From: Pseudomonas sp. C2B4
GTDB taxonomy: Bacteria; Pseudomonadota; Gammaproteobacteria; Pseudomonadales; Pseudomonadaceae
DNA: 64,000 nt
Direction: 5' to 3'
Assembly (NCBI RefSeq): GCF_013359695.1
Contig: NZ_JABFMU010000014.1
Span: 1-64,000, forward strand
The notes under the pieces: model-generated
What the model saw: only the letters and a program-made list of their open reading frames with translations
What the model was told of the DNA's origin: nothing
The model's database searches: none
Part shown: one piece after another, positions 1 through 7,744 of the stretch
How the letters are laid out: every line of letters begins with the position of its first letter
Position numbering within the stretch: position 1 is the stretch's first letter
Made by a program: the position numbers and the translations under genes

Positions 1-90
1 TGTGGCAGCGCGCCTGCTCGCGAAAGCGTTCTGTCAGTCACTGAAATCGTGACTGAACTGACGCCTTCGCGAGCAGGCTCGCTCCCACAG
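1..90. repeat. REP palindrome pair
   Basis: Two inverted REP units face each other, with GTGG(G/C)AGC-type ends outside and CTCGCGA inside. The left unit is slightly degenerate (GTGGCAGCGCGCCTGCTCGCG) and the right one canonical (TCGCGAGCAGGCTCGCTCCC). It lies just downstream of fliK, where such elements usually sit in Pseudomonas. Confidence 0.85.
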
Positions 91-109
91 GGTTTGGTAT
101 TTCGTTTGA

Positions 110-1489
110 TCAGGCGTAGTAGTCGACGGCGCTGGAACCGATCACGCTGGTCACCGGAGCGGCCACCTCGGCAACGCCAGGGGTGAGCTCGTCATCCATT
201 GAGTCGAGGCGGCCACCACGGGCGCTGGTGCGCCCGCTCTGGTTCTGCTGCGCCTGCTCTTGTCCCTGCTGCGAACCTCGGGACTGGTCGGATACGTTGA
301 CGTCGACCTGGCCCATGCCCTGCTGCGCGAACATGTCACGCAAGCGATGCATCTGCCCGTCCAGCGCTTCGCGAACACTGGGGTGAGCGCTCATGAACGT
401 CACTTGGGTCTGCTGGTCGGGCACCATGTTCACCCGAATGTCGAGACGCCCCAGTTCAGCGGGTTGCAACTGGATGTCAGCCGCCTTGAGATTGGCGCTG
501 GACAGGTACATGACCCGATTCACCACCTCCTCGGTCCAGCCACTCTGATGCATGGCGATCGGCTGGTTGACCGGTAAGGCATTGGCGGTTTTCGGCGTGG
601 CGGCTTGCGTCAATGCCGCCAGACGGTTGGCGAAATCATCAACGCGGGTATCACTGCTGGCCGATTTCAGATCCTTGAGGCCGTCATCGATCAGGCCGCT
701 GAACGCCTTCTCTCCACCCTGACTGGTGCTGTCCTTGCTGGTCTGCACATCGAGCATGTTGGCCATGCCGGCGGCAAAATTCTGCGCCAGGGTCTGCTCG
801 CCATCAGCCTGAGCCTGGGCAGGCGTCGGTGCGGCTTTAGGCTGTGACTGGCTGGAGGCCGAAACGTGACCGCTCTGCTCCATGGCCATGCGCACGGCGG
901 GCAGTGCATCAAGAGGATCGGCTTCAGGATCGAAATCGGTGTCGGCTGCAGCGACGGCCGCAGTCGCGGTCGATGCTGTTGTGACGATTGCGGCAACCGG
1001 TGCTTCGACTGGCGGTTGCGCGGGATCCGCGACGGGTGGCGTGGTCGGCGTGGTCGGCGCAGGCGCAATGACCGCGGGCTGCATCGCCTGCAGCAAGGCA
1101 GGATCGAGCGCCGGATCGACCGGCGCCGTCTCGGCAACCGGCGTCTGCGCGGTATCCGCCGTATCGTCGCTGGCGGCCTTGTCGTCGGTCTGTGCCGGTT
1201 TATCGGCGGGCAAGGATTTGCCGCTATCGGCAACCGCCGGTTCCGGGGCGGCAGATTTGTCGTCGGCTACATCTTTATTGCCGGCGCCATCCTGGGTCTT
1301 GTCCCGTACCGGTTTGACCGAACCATCAGCCATCCCTGCAGGCTTGTTCTGCGCCTGCTTGGCGTACACCTGGGAGAAGCTCGCGGCCTTGTCCCCGGGC
1401 TCAGCGGTCAGCGCCGTGGTTTTGGCGGAGGCGGCTTGAGTCTTGGCCTGCGTGGCGGCCTGAAGAAGCGAATTGGGGGTAACGGGCAT
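110..1489 (-). CDS. fliK: Flagellar hook-length control protein FliK
   Basis: The 459-residue protein would be secreted by the flagellar export apparatus. It measures the growing hook and switches export specificity from hook to filament subunits. The first ~250 residues are rich in Ala, Pro, Thr and Gln, typical of the disordered ruler part. The conserved C-terminal domain is visible around residues 325-400, with the Hyp-box-like core IQLQPAELGRLDIRV followed by a segment ending in a hydrophilic QQ-rich tail. The ATG start has a GGAGA Shine-Dalgarno. It is the last gene of the flagellar block and has its own -24/-12 promoter about 50 bp upstream, so it can be made independently of the hptB genes before it. 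FliK N-termini diverge quickly, so the call rests mainly on the C-terminal domain and the position. Confidence 0.9.
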   Translation of the reverse strand: MPVTPNSLLQAATQAKTQAASAKTTALTAEPGDKAASFSQVYAKQAQNKPAGMADGSVKPVRDKTQDGAGNKDVADDKSAAPEPAVADSGKSLPADKPAQTDDKAASDDTADTAQTPVAETAPVDPALDPALLQAMQPAVIAPAPTTPTTPPVADPAQPPVEAPVAAIVTTASTATAAVAAADTDFDPEADPLDALPAVRMAMEQSGHVSASSQSQPKAAPTPAQAQADGEQTLAQNFAAGMANMLDVQTSKDSTSQGGEKAFSGLIDDGLKDLKSASSDTRVDDFANRLAALTQAATPKTANALPVNQPIAMHQSGWTEEVVNRVMYLSSANLKAADIQLQPAELGRLDIRVNMVPDQQTQVTFMSAHPSVREALDGQMHRLRDMFAQQGMGQVDVNVSDQSRGSQQGQEQAQQNQSGRTSARGGRLDSMDDELTPGVAEVAAPVTSVIGSSAVDYYA

Positions 1490-1539
1490 TTAACGGTCTC
1501 CGCTGCACTGGGATCGTAGGTACAGTTGGGAGAGTTGAC

Positions 1540-1556
1540 TGCAAAGGTCGCGCCAG
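1540..1556 (-). promoter_or_regulatory. RpoN (-24/-12) promoter of fliK
   Basis: On the minus strand the sequence reads CTGGCGCGACCTTTGCA, with the GG and GC exactly 10 nt apart, close to the consensus TGGCACG-N4-TTGC. It lies about 50 nt before the fliK ATG. The match is seen directly; activation by FleQ is inferred from the family. Confidence 0.8.
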
Positions 1557-1572
1557 TTTTGCCCGTTTGCAG

Positions 1573-1941
1573 TTAATAAGGCCGAACGGTCGCGATCGCA
1601 GAGAGCGCGCGCTGTCGCTCTTCTTCGTAAAGTGGCCGGACAAACGCGAATTCGCGGGTGATTTCAGCCATCAGCGTTTCAATGCCGGAAAGGTTTCGCG
1701 CTTTGGCCCGTTGTTCGAGGTCATGACACAGCTCAGCCAGGCGAATGGCGCCCATGTTGCTGCTGCTGCCCTTGAAACTATGGGCAGTCTCGAGAATTCG
1801 CGCGGCGTCGGTGACCACGGATAATTGCTGCAACCGCTCTTCGGAGTCTGCGAGGAAGGTATCGATCAATGTCGAAAACTCGTCCTCCATGACATCCCGC
1901 AACGCGCAGAGCACGTCCGGGTCAAGATGTAGGTCAGTCAC
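1573..1941 (-). CDS. hptB: Histidine phosphotransfer protein HptB
   Basis: This is a 122-residue single-domain Hpt protein. The phospho-accepting histidine (about His54) is in the motif AHSFKGSSSNMGA, followed by the helix LAELCHDLEQRAK. In P. aeruginosa HptB takes phosphate from hybrid kinases, including PA1611, RetS and SagS, and passes it to the receiver of HsbR. The start codon is GTG, with a strong AAGGAG Shine-Dalgarno seven bases before it; the next internal ATG (residue 18) would cut into the fold. It is the third gene of hsbA-hsbR-hptB, inserted between fliJ and fliK. Orthology to hptB is inferred from the neighbouring HsbR and HsbA; the Hpt domain itself is clear. Confidence 0.88.
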   Translation of the reverse strand: MTDLHLDPDVLCALRDVMEDEFSTLIDTFLADSEERLQQLSVVTDAARILETAHSFKGSSSNMGAIRLAELCHDLEQRAKARNLSGIETLMAEITREFAFVRPLYEEERQRALSAIATVRPY

Positions 1942-1971
1942 TTGCTCACTCCTTGATCAAGAATGCGCGGA

Positions 1972-3687
1972 TTATGCCAGAGCCTCCCAGAAAAACTCCA
2001 CGCGGGCACTTCGACCATCGTCGGACCAATTGGCGTTACGCCCCAACTGGCGGATCAGACTGACCCCGCGACCCGACAAACGGACAGGATCCATGGGACG
2101 CTCCATCACTCGTTCAACATCGAATCCCTTGCCGCTGTCCTCCACGCGAATCACCAGGCGACCACCCTCGCCTTGCGGCGTGACCTGCAAATGCACCCGG
2201 ACATAGCCCTCCTGCAGCTCGGCCAGGCGGGTATTTCGCTGCTGGTAATAACGGGCAAAACCCGCGACGTCGCGCTTGAGGCTGGAATCGAGCCCCAGCA
2301 CGCCATGCTCAAGGGCATTGGAGTACAGCTCGGCCAGAACACTGTAGAGCGCCCCGCTCTGGGCCCTCAGACCGTGAACCTCCAGCAGCAGCTGCAACAG
2401 GTACGGCAGCGGATTGAACCGCTTGAGCGTGGCGGCGCGAAACTCGAAACTCAGCGACCAATCCAGCGGGCAGGACTGTCCGCTATCGGAATAGACCAGA
2501 GCGGGAGGACTCAGTTGAACGGGATCGAGCAAGCTGATCTCGACCATGCTGACATCGTCCCGGGCTTCGCCGCGAAAATCCCGCAGCGCCTGGTCGATTT
2601 CTTCGAATAACGCATCCGGCTGGCGATTGGCGGCAAAAACCTGCTGCAACCGCTGCACACCAAACAGCTGATCGCTGGCATCGCAGGTATCGATCACTCC
2701 GTCAGACAGCAGAAACACCCGATCCCCTAGCGCCATCGGAAACACTTCGGTGCTGTCATCAAATGTTTGCGGGCTCAACACACCCAGCGGCAGATGCCGC
2801 GCCGTCAGCGGCGTGCGCTCTCCGGTGGCCATGCTGTGCAGGTAACCGTCCGGCATGCCGCCGTTCCAGACCTCCACCGAGCGACGCTGAAAACTCAGGC
2901 ACAGCAGCGTCGCACAACAGAACATGTCCACCGGCAGGATGCGCTTGAGCTTGGCATTCATCTCGCGCAGGGTTTCCGCCAGGCCATAGCCCTTGGCGGT
3001 CATGCCGTAAAAGACTTCGGCCAGGGGCATCGCACCGACCGCGGCCGGCAACCCATGGCCGGTGAAATCGCCGAGCAGCACATGCATGTCACCGGCCGGG
3101 GTGAACGCGGCCAGCAGCAGATCGCCGTTGAACAGCGCGTAAGGCGATTGCAGGTAACGGATATTGGGCGCATTCAGGCAGCCGGAGTGGGCCACCTTAT
3201 CGAAAACGGCCTTGGCCACACGCTGTTCGTTGAGCAAATAGTCGTGATGCCGGACAATCTGGTCACGTTGCTGCAACACGGTTGCCTGCAACCGTCGCAG
3301 ACGGTCCATCGCCTTGATCTTGGCGCCGAGGATCACCTGGTTGTACGGCTTCGCCAAAAAGTCGTCGCCCCCAACTTCCAGGCAGCGGGCCAAGGCTTCG
3401 CTTTCGGACAAAGAGGTCAGGAAGATAATCGGCACCAGGGTTTCCCCGGCCAGCTCCTTGATTTGCCGGGCGGCTTCGAAGCCATCCATCACCGGCATCA
3501 TCGCGTCCATCAACACCAGTTGCGGACGTTGCCGGGCAAAGGCCTCGACCGCTTCGGCACCGTTGGCCGCCGTCAGCACCTGATGCCCCTGGCGCCGGAC
3601 AATACTCGACAACAGCATGCGATCAGCCGCGCTGTCTTCAGCGATCAATATCGTCAGCGGTTCGAGTGCAGATTGCACGGCGTTCAA
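1972..3687 (-). CDS. hsbR: Response regulator, PP2C-type phosphatase and anti-sigma kinase HsbR
   Basis: The 571-residue protein has three parts. An N-terminal receiver (about 10-130) carries the phospho-acceptor Asp61 in LVLMDAMMPVMDG. A PP2C/SpoIIE-like serine phosphatase domain (about 180-390) has GDFTGHGLPAA and the DDVSMVEI motif. A C-terminal GHKL/HATPase anti-sigma-like kinase domain (about 430-571) has ELYSNALEHG and VEDSGKGF. In P. aeruginosa phosphorylated HsbR acts as phosphatase and unphosphorylated HsbR as kinase of HsbA, setting whether HsbA binds FlgM or a diguanylate cyclase. Translation probably begins at TTG 3687, whose last two bases overlap the hsbA stop (TTGA), with no Shine-Dalgarno visible; GTG 3678 is the alternative. 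This suggests translational coupling to hsbA. Confidence 0.88.
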   Translation of the reverse strand: MNAVQSALEPLTILIAEDSAADRMLLSSIVRRQGHQVLTAANGAEAVEAFARQRPQLVLMDAMMPVMDGFEAARQIKELAGETLVPIIFLTSLSESEALARCLEVGGDDFLAKPYNQVILGAKIKAMDRLRRLQATVLQQRDQIVRHHDYLLNEQRVAKAVFDKVAHSGCLNAPNIRYLQSPYALFNGDLLLAAFTPAGDMHVLLGDFTGHGLPAAVGAMPLAEVFYGMTAKGYGLAETLREMNAKLKRILPVDMFCCATLLCLSFQRRSVEVWNGGMPDGYLHSMATGERTPLTARHLPLGVLSPQTFDDSTEVFPMALGDRVFLLSDGVIDTCDASDQLFGVQRLQQVFAANRQPDALFEEIDQALRDFRGEARDDVSMVEISLLDPVQLSPPALVYSDSGQSCPLDWSLSFEFRAATLKRFNPLPYLLQLLLEVHGLRAQSGALYSVLAELYSNALEHGVLGLDSSLKRDVAGFARYYQQRNTRLAELQEGYVRVHLQVTPQGEGGRLVIRVEDSGKGFDVERVMERPMDPVRLSGRGVSLIRQLGRNANWSDDGRSARVEFFWEALA

Positions 3688-3983
3688 CTGATGTCGAACA
3701 GTTTGTCGAAATTGGAGATGGCGAGGATTTTCCTCACGTCGGAACTGCTGTTGACCACGCGTATGTCGGAGTCGTCGCCGCCGGCGTGATCACGTAACAG
3801 GAGCAGCATGCCCAGTGCGGAACTGTCGAGGTAGGTCGCTTCTTTCAGGTCGATCACCACTTCGGCGAGATCCTTGTGCTCGTAGGATTCCCGAAACTCC
3901 TGATGCTTGGCGAAATCGAATCGTCCCTTGACCGATATCGTCAGTTTTTGTCCATCCGCAGAGACTTCTGTAACGACTGACAT
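3684..3983 (-). CDS. hsbA: Anti-sigma factor antagonist HsbA (STAS domain)
   Basis: This 99-residue STAS protein has the phosphorylatable serine motif LDSSALGML at residues 52-60, typical of SpoIIAA-like anti-anti-sigma factors. In P. aeruginosa unphosphorylated HsbA binds the anti-sigma factor FlgM and frees FliA, while phosphorylated HsbA supports a diguanylate cyclase. The ATG at 3983 has a good AAGGAAG Shine-Dalgarno. The ATG five bases upstream is out of frame and ignored. It is the first gene of hsbA-hsbR-hptB and overlaps the hsbR start. The domain is certain; the specific name rests on gene order. Confidence 0.87.
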   Translation of the reverse strand: MSVVTEVSADGQKLTISVKGRFDFAKHQEFRESYEHKDLAEVVIDLKEATYLDSSALGMLLLLRDHAGGDDSDIRVVNSSSDVRKILAISNFDKLFDIS

Positions 3984-4061
3984 GTCATGGCTTCCTTGTC
4001 ATTGGTAAACCTGCTTGTACAAGGTTTAGCATTTGGTAGAGGTTGGGGCAAGGCAGGAAAT

Positions 4062-4109
4062 TTGTGGGAGCCTTGAGGGCCTCTTCGCGAGCAGGCTCGC
4101 TCCCACAGG
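4062..4109. repeat. Single REP unit with truncated partner
   Basis: A canonical right-hand unit (TCGCGAGCAGGCTCGCTCCC) is preceded by only the outer GTGGGAGCC of a left unit, so the pair seems eroded. It lies between fliJ and hsbA and could separate the fliE-fliJ transcript from hsbA. Confidence 0.75.
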
Positions 4110-4127
4110 TAACACGGCCGAATGGAT

Positions 4128-4577
4128 TCAATACTGATCCTGCCGCGGCAGCCGCTGGGACAATTCATCCAGCAGCTTCTGCTCGCGCTTGTCCTCCAGC
4201 GCCCGCGCTTCGTCCATGTATCGTTGAACCAGTTTGCGCAAGCCTTCGACCCGGGCGAACGCCTGCTGCCAGGTGTCCCGCGCCTTGTTCAGGTTGTTCT
4301 GGTGCCAGGCCAGGCTTTGCCGCTGCTGATCGATGGCCGTGCCCAACTGCGCCAGGAAGCCTTGATAGCCCAGCAGCCATTGGCCTGATACGCCGCCGCT
4401 GCCGCGCACAATCCACTGCTCCTGATAATCGAGACGAAAGGCTTCGAGGTCGGCAAGCTTGCTCTCGGCCAGCCGCACCTGCCCCTGAAAGTGCCCCAGG
4501 CGCTGGACCGCGGTTTTCTCGGCTTTTTCGGCCATTTCCACCACGGGGGCCAGGCGCCCTGCCCGAGTCTGCGCCAT
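4128..4577 (-). CDS. fliJ: Flagellar export chaperone FliJ
   Basis: The 149-residue protein is rich in Gln, Glu, Lys, Arg and Leu and looks fully alpha-helical and coiled-coil, as expected for FliJ. FliJ is the stalk of the FliI ATPase ring and escorts export chaperones to FlhA. Sequence conservation in the family is low, so the call depends on length, composition and location: the ATG is only 6 nt after the fliI stop. It is the last gene of the fliEFGHIJ set, and a REP unit follows its 5' neighbour hsbA across the next gap. Confidence 0.88.
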   Translation of the reverse strand: MAQTRAGRLAPVVEMAEKAEKTAVQRLGHFQGQVRLAESKLADLEAFRLDYQEQWIVRGSGGVSGQWLLGYQGFLAQLGTAIDQQRQSLAWHQNNLNKARDTWQQAFARVEGLRKLVQRYMDEARALEDKREQKLLDELSQRLPRQDQY

Positions 4578-4583
4578 GACCGG

Positions 4584-5942
4584 TTAACCGCCCGCCGCGG
4601 GCGCGAAGATCGACGCAAGGTACGCTTCGCTTTCGCCCAGGCTGATGCTGTCGTTCAGGCCCTGACGCAGGTATTTGACCAACTGCGGCTGCAGGGAGAT
4701 CGCCAGGTCGGTCTCGCGATCACCACCGGCCACGTAGGCACCGACACTGATCAGATCCCGGCTCTGCTGATAGCGCGACCACAATTGCTTGAAATACTGT
4801 GCGCGGGTCATGTGCTCCGGCGACACCACCGCCGGCATGACCCGGCTGATGGACGCCTCGATATCGATGGCCGGGTAGTGACCTTCCTCGGCCAGTCGCC
4901 GCGACAAGACGATGTGCCCGTCGAGCACGCCTCGCGCCGAGTCGGCAATCGGGTCCTGCTGGTCGTCGCCTTCGGACAGCACGGTATAGAACGCTGTAAT
5001 CGACCCGCCGCCCTTCTCGGCATTACCGGCCCGCTCCACCAGTTTCGGCAACTTGGCGAATACCGACGGCGGGTAGCCCTTGGTCGCCGGCGGCTCGCCG
5101 ATGGCCAAGGCGATTTCCCGCTGGGCCTGGGCGAATCGGGTCAACGAATCCATCAGCAACAGGACATTCTTACCCTTGTCGCGGAAATACTCGGCGATGC
5201 GCGTGCAGTACATGGCCGCGCGCAGGCGCATCAGTGGCGCATCGTCCGCTGGCGACGCCACCACCACGGAACGCTTGAGGCCTTCTTCACCGAGAATGTG
5301 CTCGATGAATTCCTTAACTTCACGACCCCGCTCGCCGATCAGGCCGACGACGATAATGTCGGCCTCGGTGAAGCGGGTCATCATGCCCAGCAACACGGAT
5401 TTACCCACGCCGGTACCGGCAAACAGCCCGAGCCGCTGGCCGCGACCGACCGTCAACATACCGTTGATGGAGCGGATGCCCACGTCGAGCGGCTCGCTGA
5501 TCGGTTCACGCTTGAGGGGGTTGATGGTCGGACCATCCATCGGCACCCAGTCCTCGGCCTTCATTCCGCCCTTGCCATCGAGCGCGCGGCCCGCGCCATC
5601 CAGCACCCGCCCGAGCATGCTCATGCCCATTGGCAAGCGACCACTGTCCGACAGAGGAACGACGCGAGCGCCAGGGGCAATGCCAGCGACACTGCCGACC
5701 GGCATCAGAAAGACTTTGCTGCCGGAGAAGCCCATGACTTCGGCTTCGACCTGCACCGGGTGATAGCTGTCGTCGTTGATGACCATGCAGCGACTGCCCA
5801 TGGCGGCACGCAAGCCCTCGGCTTCGAGGGTCAGGCCGACCATGCGCAGCAGGCGGCCTTCGAGGATCGGTGCGCCAGCCAGTTGCGTGGCCTCGGCATA
5901 ACTGCCCAGGCGCTTGGCGAAACTGGTGCGTTCAAGGCGCAT
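4584..5942 (-). CDS. fliI: Flagellum-specific ATP synthase FliI
   Basis: FliI is the export-apparatus ATPase, related to the F1 beta subunit, which unfolds and releases export substrates at the base of the flagellum. Walker A (AGTGVGKS) is at about residues 175-182. The Walker B strand ending in [12 protein letters not shown] and the T3SS-type [11 protein letters not shown] segment are both visible. I chose the ATG at 5942 (protein starting [12 protein letters not shown], 452 aa). The reading frame is open further upstream to 5987, but the extra residues [10 protein letters not shown] are unlike FliI proteins and would lie inside fliH. With this start it overlaps the fliH 3' end by 11 nt. Confidence 0.96.
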   Translation of the reverse strand: MRLERTSFAKRLGSYAEATQLAGAPILEGRLLRMVGLTLEAEGLRAAMGSRCMVINDDSYHPVQVEAEVMGFSGSKVFLMPVGSVAGIAPGARVVPLSDSGRLPMGMSMLGRVLDGAGRALDGKGGMKAEDWVPMDGPTINPLKREPISEPLDVGIRSINGMLTVGRGQRLGLFAGTGVGKSVLLGMMTRFTEADIIVVGLIGERGREVKEFIEHILGEEGLKRSVVVASPADDAPLMRLRAAMYCTRIAEYFRDKGKNVLLLMDSLTRFAQAQREIALAIGEPPATKGYPPSVFAKLPKLVERAGNAEKGGGSITAFYTVLSEGDDQQDPIADSARGVLDGHIVLSRRLAEEGHYPAIDIEASISRVMPAVVSPEHMTRAQYFKQLWSRYQQSRDLISVGAYVAGGDRETDLAISLQPQLVKYLRQGLNDSISLGESEAYLASIFAPAAGG

Positions 5943-6720
5943 CGGGAACGTCCGGAGCCGCAGGTTTGCCATCGACCGGCAACTCAAGGCTCATGTCTGG
6001 CGCGGCCGGGTGCAAGGCCTGCTCGTGCAACTGGTCGAACAACTTGTCCATTACCTGTTTGACGCGGGTTTCGACCGTGGCATCGATACGGCTGTGTTCG
6101 GTCTCGACCCGGCAACCGCCCGGCAACAGCGACTCATCCTCGACGATGCGCCAGGTTTCTTCATGGCGTTCGCGCAGGGCTTTGACCTGTTCGAAATCCT
6201 GCGGATTGATGTACAGCCGCACATTGTTCACGCCCAACGGCAGCAGCTTGAGGGCTTCGCGCATGACGTGTTCGATCTGCGTGGAATCGATGGCCAGTTC
6301 GCGCTGAATCACCTGGCGGGTGATGTGCTGCACGAGGTCGACCAGGGATTTTTCAATCAGGGTGTCCTGCTCGGCGATGGGCTCGAACAGGTGTGTCATC
6401 AGCTGCTCCAGCCCCGCAATCTTGGGTGCCAGCGCTGCTTCGGCTTCCTGGCGAACCTTGAGCGTGGTGCTGTGGAAACCTTCACGTTCACCCACCGCGA
6501 AGCCTTCGTTGTAGGCTTCCTGGCGAATGCTTTCGAGCTCTTCGAGCGTCAGTGGCTGGACTTCCTCCAGCGGCACTTCTTCCATTTCCGGCGGTTCGGG
6601 TTCCGGCTCCGGCTCAGGCTCGGGTTCCGGCGGATCGAAGCTGGGCAGCGCCCAGGTATCGAACCCACTGACTTCCCCGGCCCGGATCAGGTCAGTGGGT
6701 TCATCGTCATGCTTGGCCAT
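5932..6720 (-). CDS. fliH: Flagellar assembly protein FliH
   Basis: FliH binds FliI, inhibits it as an FliH2-FliI complex and docks it to the export gate. The 262-residue protein has an acidic N-terminus with a run of alternating Pro-Glu (about residues 33-45). A helical middle follows ([20 protein letters not shown]) with the AxxxG-type heptads expected. The conserved C-terminal domain ([19 protein letters not shown] to [19 protein letters not shown]) resembles the peripheral stalk of V/F ATPases. It lies 4 nt after fliG and overlaps fliI, within fliEFGHIJ. Confidence 0.94.
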   Translation of the reverse strand: MAKHDDEPTDLIRAGEVSGFDTWALPSFDPPEPEPEPEPEPEPPEMEEVPLEEVQPLTLEELESIRQEAYNEGFAVGEREGFHSTTLKVRQEAEAALAPKIAGLEQLMTHLFEPIAEQDTLIEKSLVDLVQHITRQVIQRELAIDSTQIEHVMREALKLLPLGVNNVRLYINPQDFEQVKALRERHEETWRIVEDESLLPGGCRVETEHSRIDATVETRVKQVMDKLFDQLHEQALHPAAPDMSLELPVDGKPAAPDVPDAP

Positions 6721-6724
6721 GGCG

Positions 6725-7744
6725 TTAGATCATTTCCTCGCCGCCCTTGCCGCCGAGCACGATTTCTCCGGCTTCGGCCATACGGCGGGCGATGGTGAGG
6801 ATTTCCTTCTGCGCGGTTTCCACGTCGCTGACGCGCACCGGGCCCTTGGCTTCGAGGTCGTCGCGCAGCAGCTCGGCCGCACGCTTGGACATGTTCTTGA
6901 AGATCTTCTCCTTGACGTTTTCGTCCGAACCCTTGAGGGCCAACACCAGCACGTCGGAGGACACTTCGCGCAACAGAGCCTGGATACCGCGGTCGTCGAC
7001 ATCGGCCAGGTTGTTGAACACGAACATGAGGTCTTCGATCTGACCGGACAGGTCTTCGTCGACTTCGCGAATCGAATCCATGAGCTGGCCTTCGATCGAA
7101 CTGTCGAGGAAGTTCATGATGTCGGCCGCGCGCTTGATGCCACCCAGAGTGGTGCGCGAGGCATTGGAATTGCCGGAGAACTGCTTCTCGAGAATCTGGT
7201 TGAGTTCTTTCAGGGCCGCTGGCTGCACGGTGTTCAGCGAGGAAACCCGCAGAATGATGTCCAGTCGCACCTTGTGGTCGAAGTTGCCGAGCACTTCGCC
7301 GGCCTGGTCCGGATCGAGGTACGCCACCACGATCGCCTGGATCTGCGGGTGCTCGTAACGGATGACGTCGGCGACCGCGCGCGGCTCCATCCACTTCAGG
7401 CTGTCGAGGCCGCTGGTGTTGCCACCCAGCAGGATGCGGTCGATCAGACCGTTGGCCTTGTCTTCGCCCAGGGCCTGGGTGAGCATTTTTCGCACGTAGT
7501 CGTCGGAGCCGACGCCCAGGCTGGTCTGGTCGCCGACGATGTCGACGAACTCGCTCATCACCTGCTCGACCTGCTCGCGGTGCACGTTACCCATCTGGGC
7601 CATGGCCACGCCCACACGCTGGACCTCTTTGGGCCCCATGTGGCGCAGCACCTGGGCGGCGTCGGTAGACCCCAGGGACAGCAGCAGGATCGCGGCTTTG
7701 TCGACCTTGGTCAGTTTGGCGGCAACGGCTCGGTTATCACTCAT
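6725..7744 (-). CDS. fliG: Flagellar motor switch protein FliG
   Basis: FliG forms the rotor ring that contacts MotA and switches rotation direction. At 339 residues it has normal length. The N-terminal domain that binds FliF (LTKVDKAAILLLSLG) comes first. The middle domain has the EHPQ motif within RYEHPQIQAIVVAYLD. The C-terminal charged torque helix (DDRGIQALLREVSSDVLVLA) is complete. Its ATG lies within the last 8 nt of fliF, so the two are translationally coupled. Confidence 0.97.
   Translation of the reverse strand: MSDNRAVAAKLTKVDKAAILLLSLGSTDAAQVLRHMGPKEVQRVGVAMAQMGNVHREQVEQVMSEFVDIVGDQTSLGVGSDDYVRKMLTQALGEDKANGLIDRILLGGNTSGLDSLKWMEPRAVADVIRYEHPQIQAIVVAYLDPDQAGEVLGNFDHKVRLDIILRVSSLNTVQPAALKELNQILEKQFSGNSNASRTTLGGIKRAADIMNFLDSSIEGQLMDSIREVDEDLSGQIEDLMFVFNNLADVDDRGIQALLREVSSDVLVLALKGSDENVKEKIFKNMSKRAAELLRDDLEAKGPVRVSDVETAQKEILTIARRMAEAGEIVLGGKGGEEMI

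Noticed and set aside
4491..6062. A long open frame (523 codons) antisense to fliI and fliH
   Set aside because: It runs opposite two well-defined genes, has no conserved motif and no good start site. Such frames are common in high-GC genes because of third-position bias.
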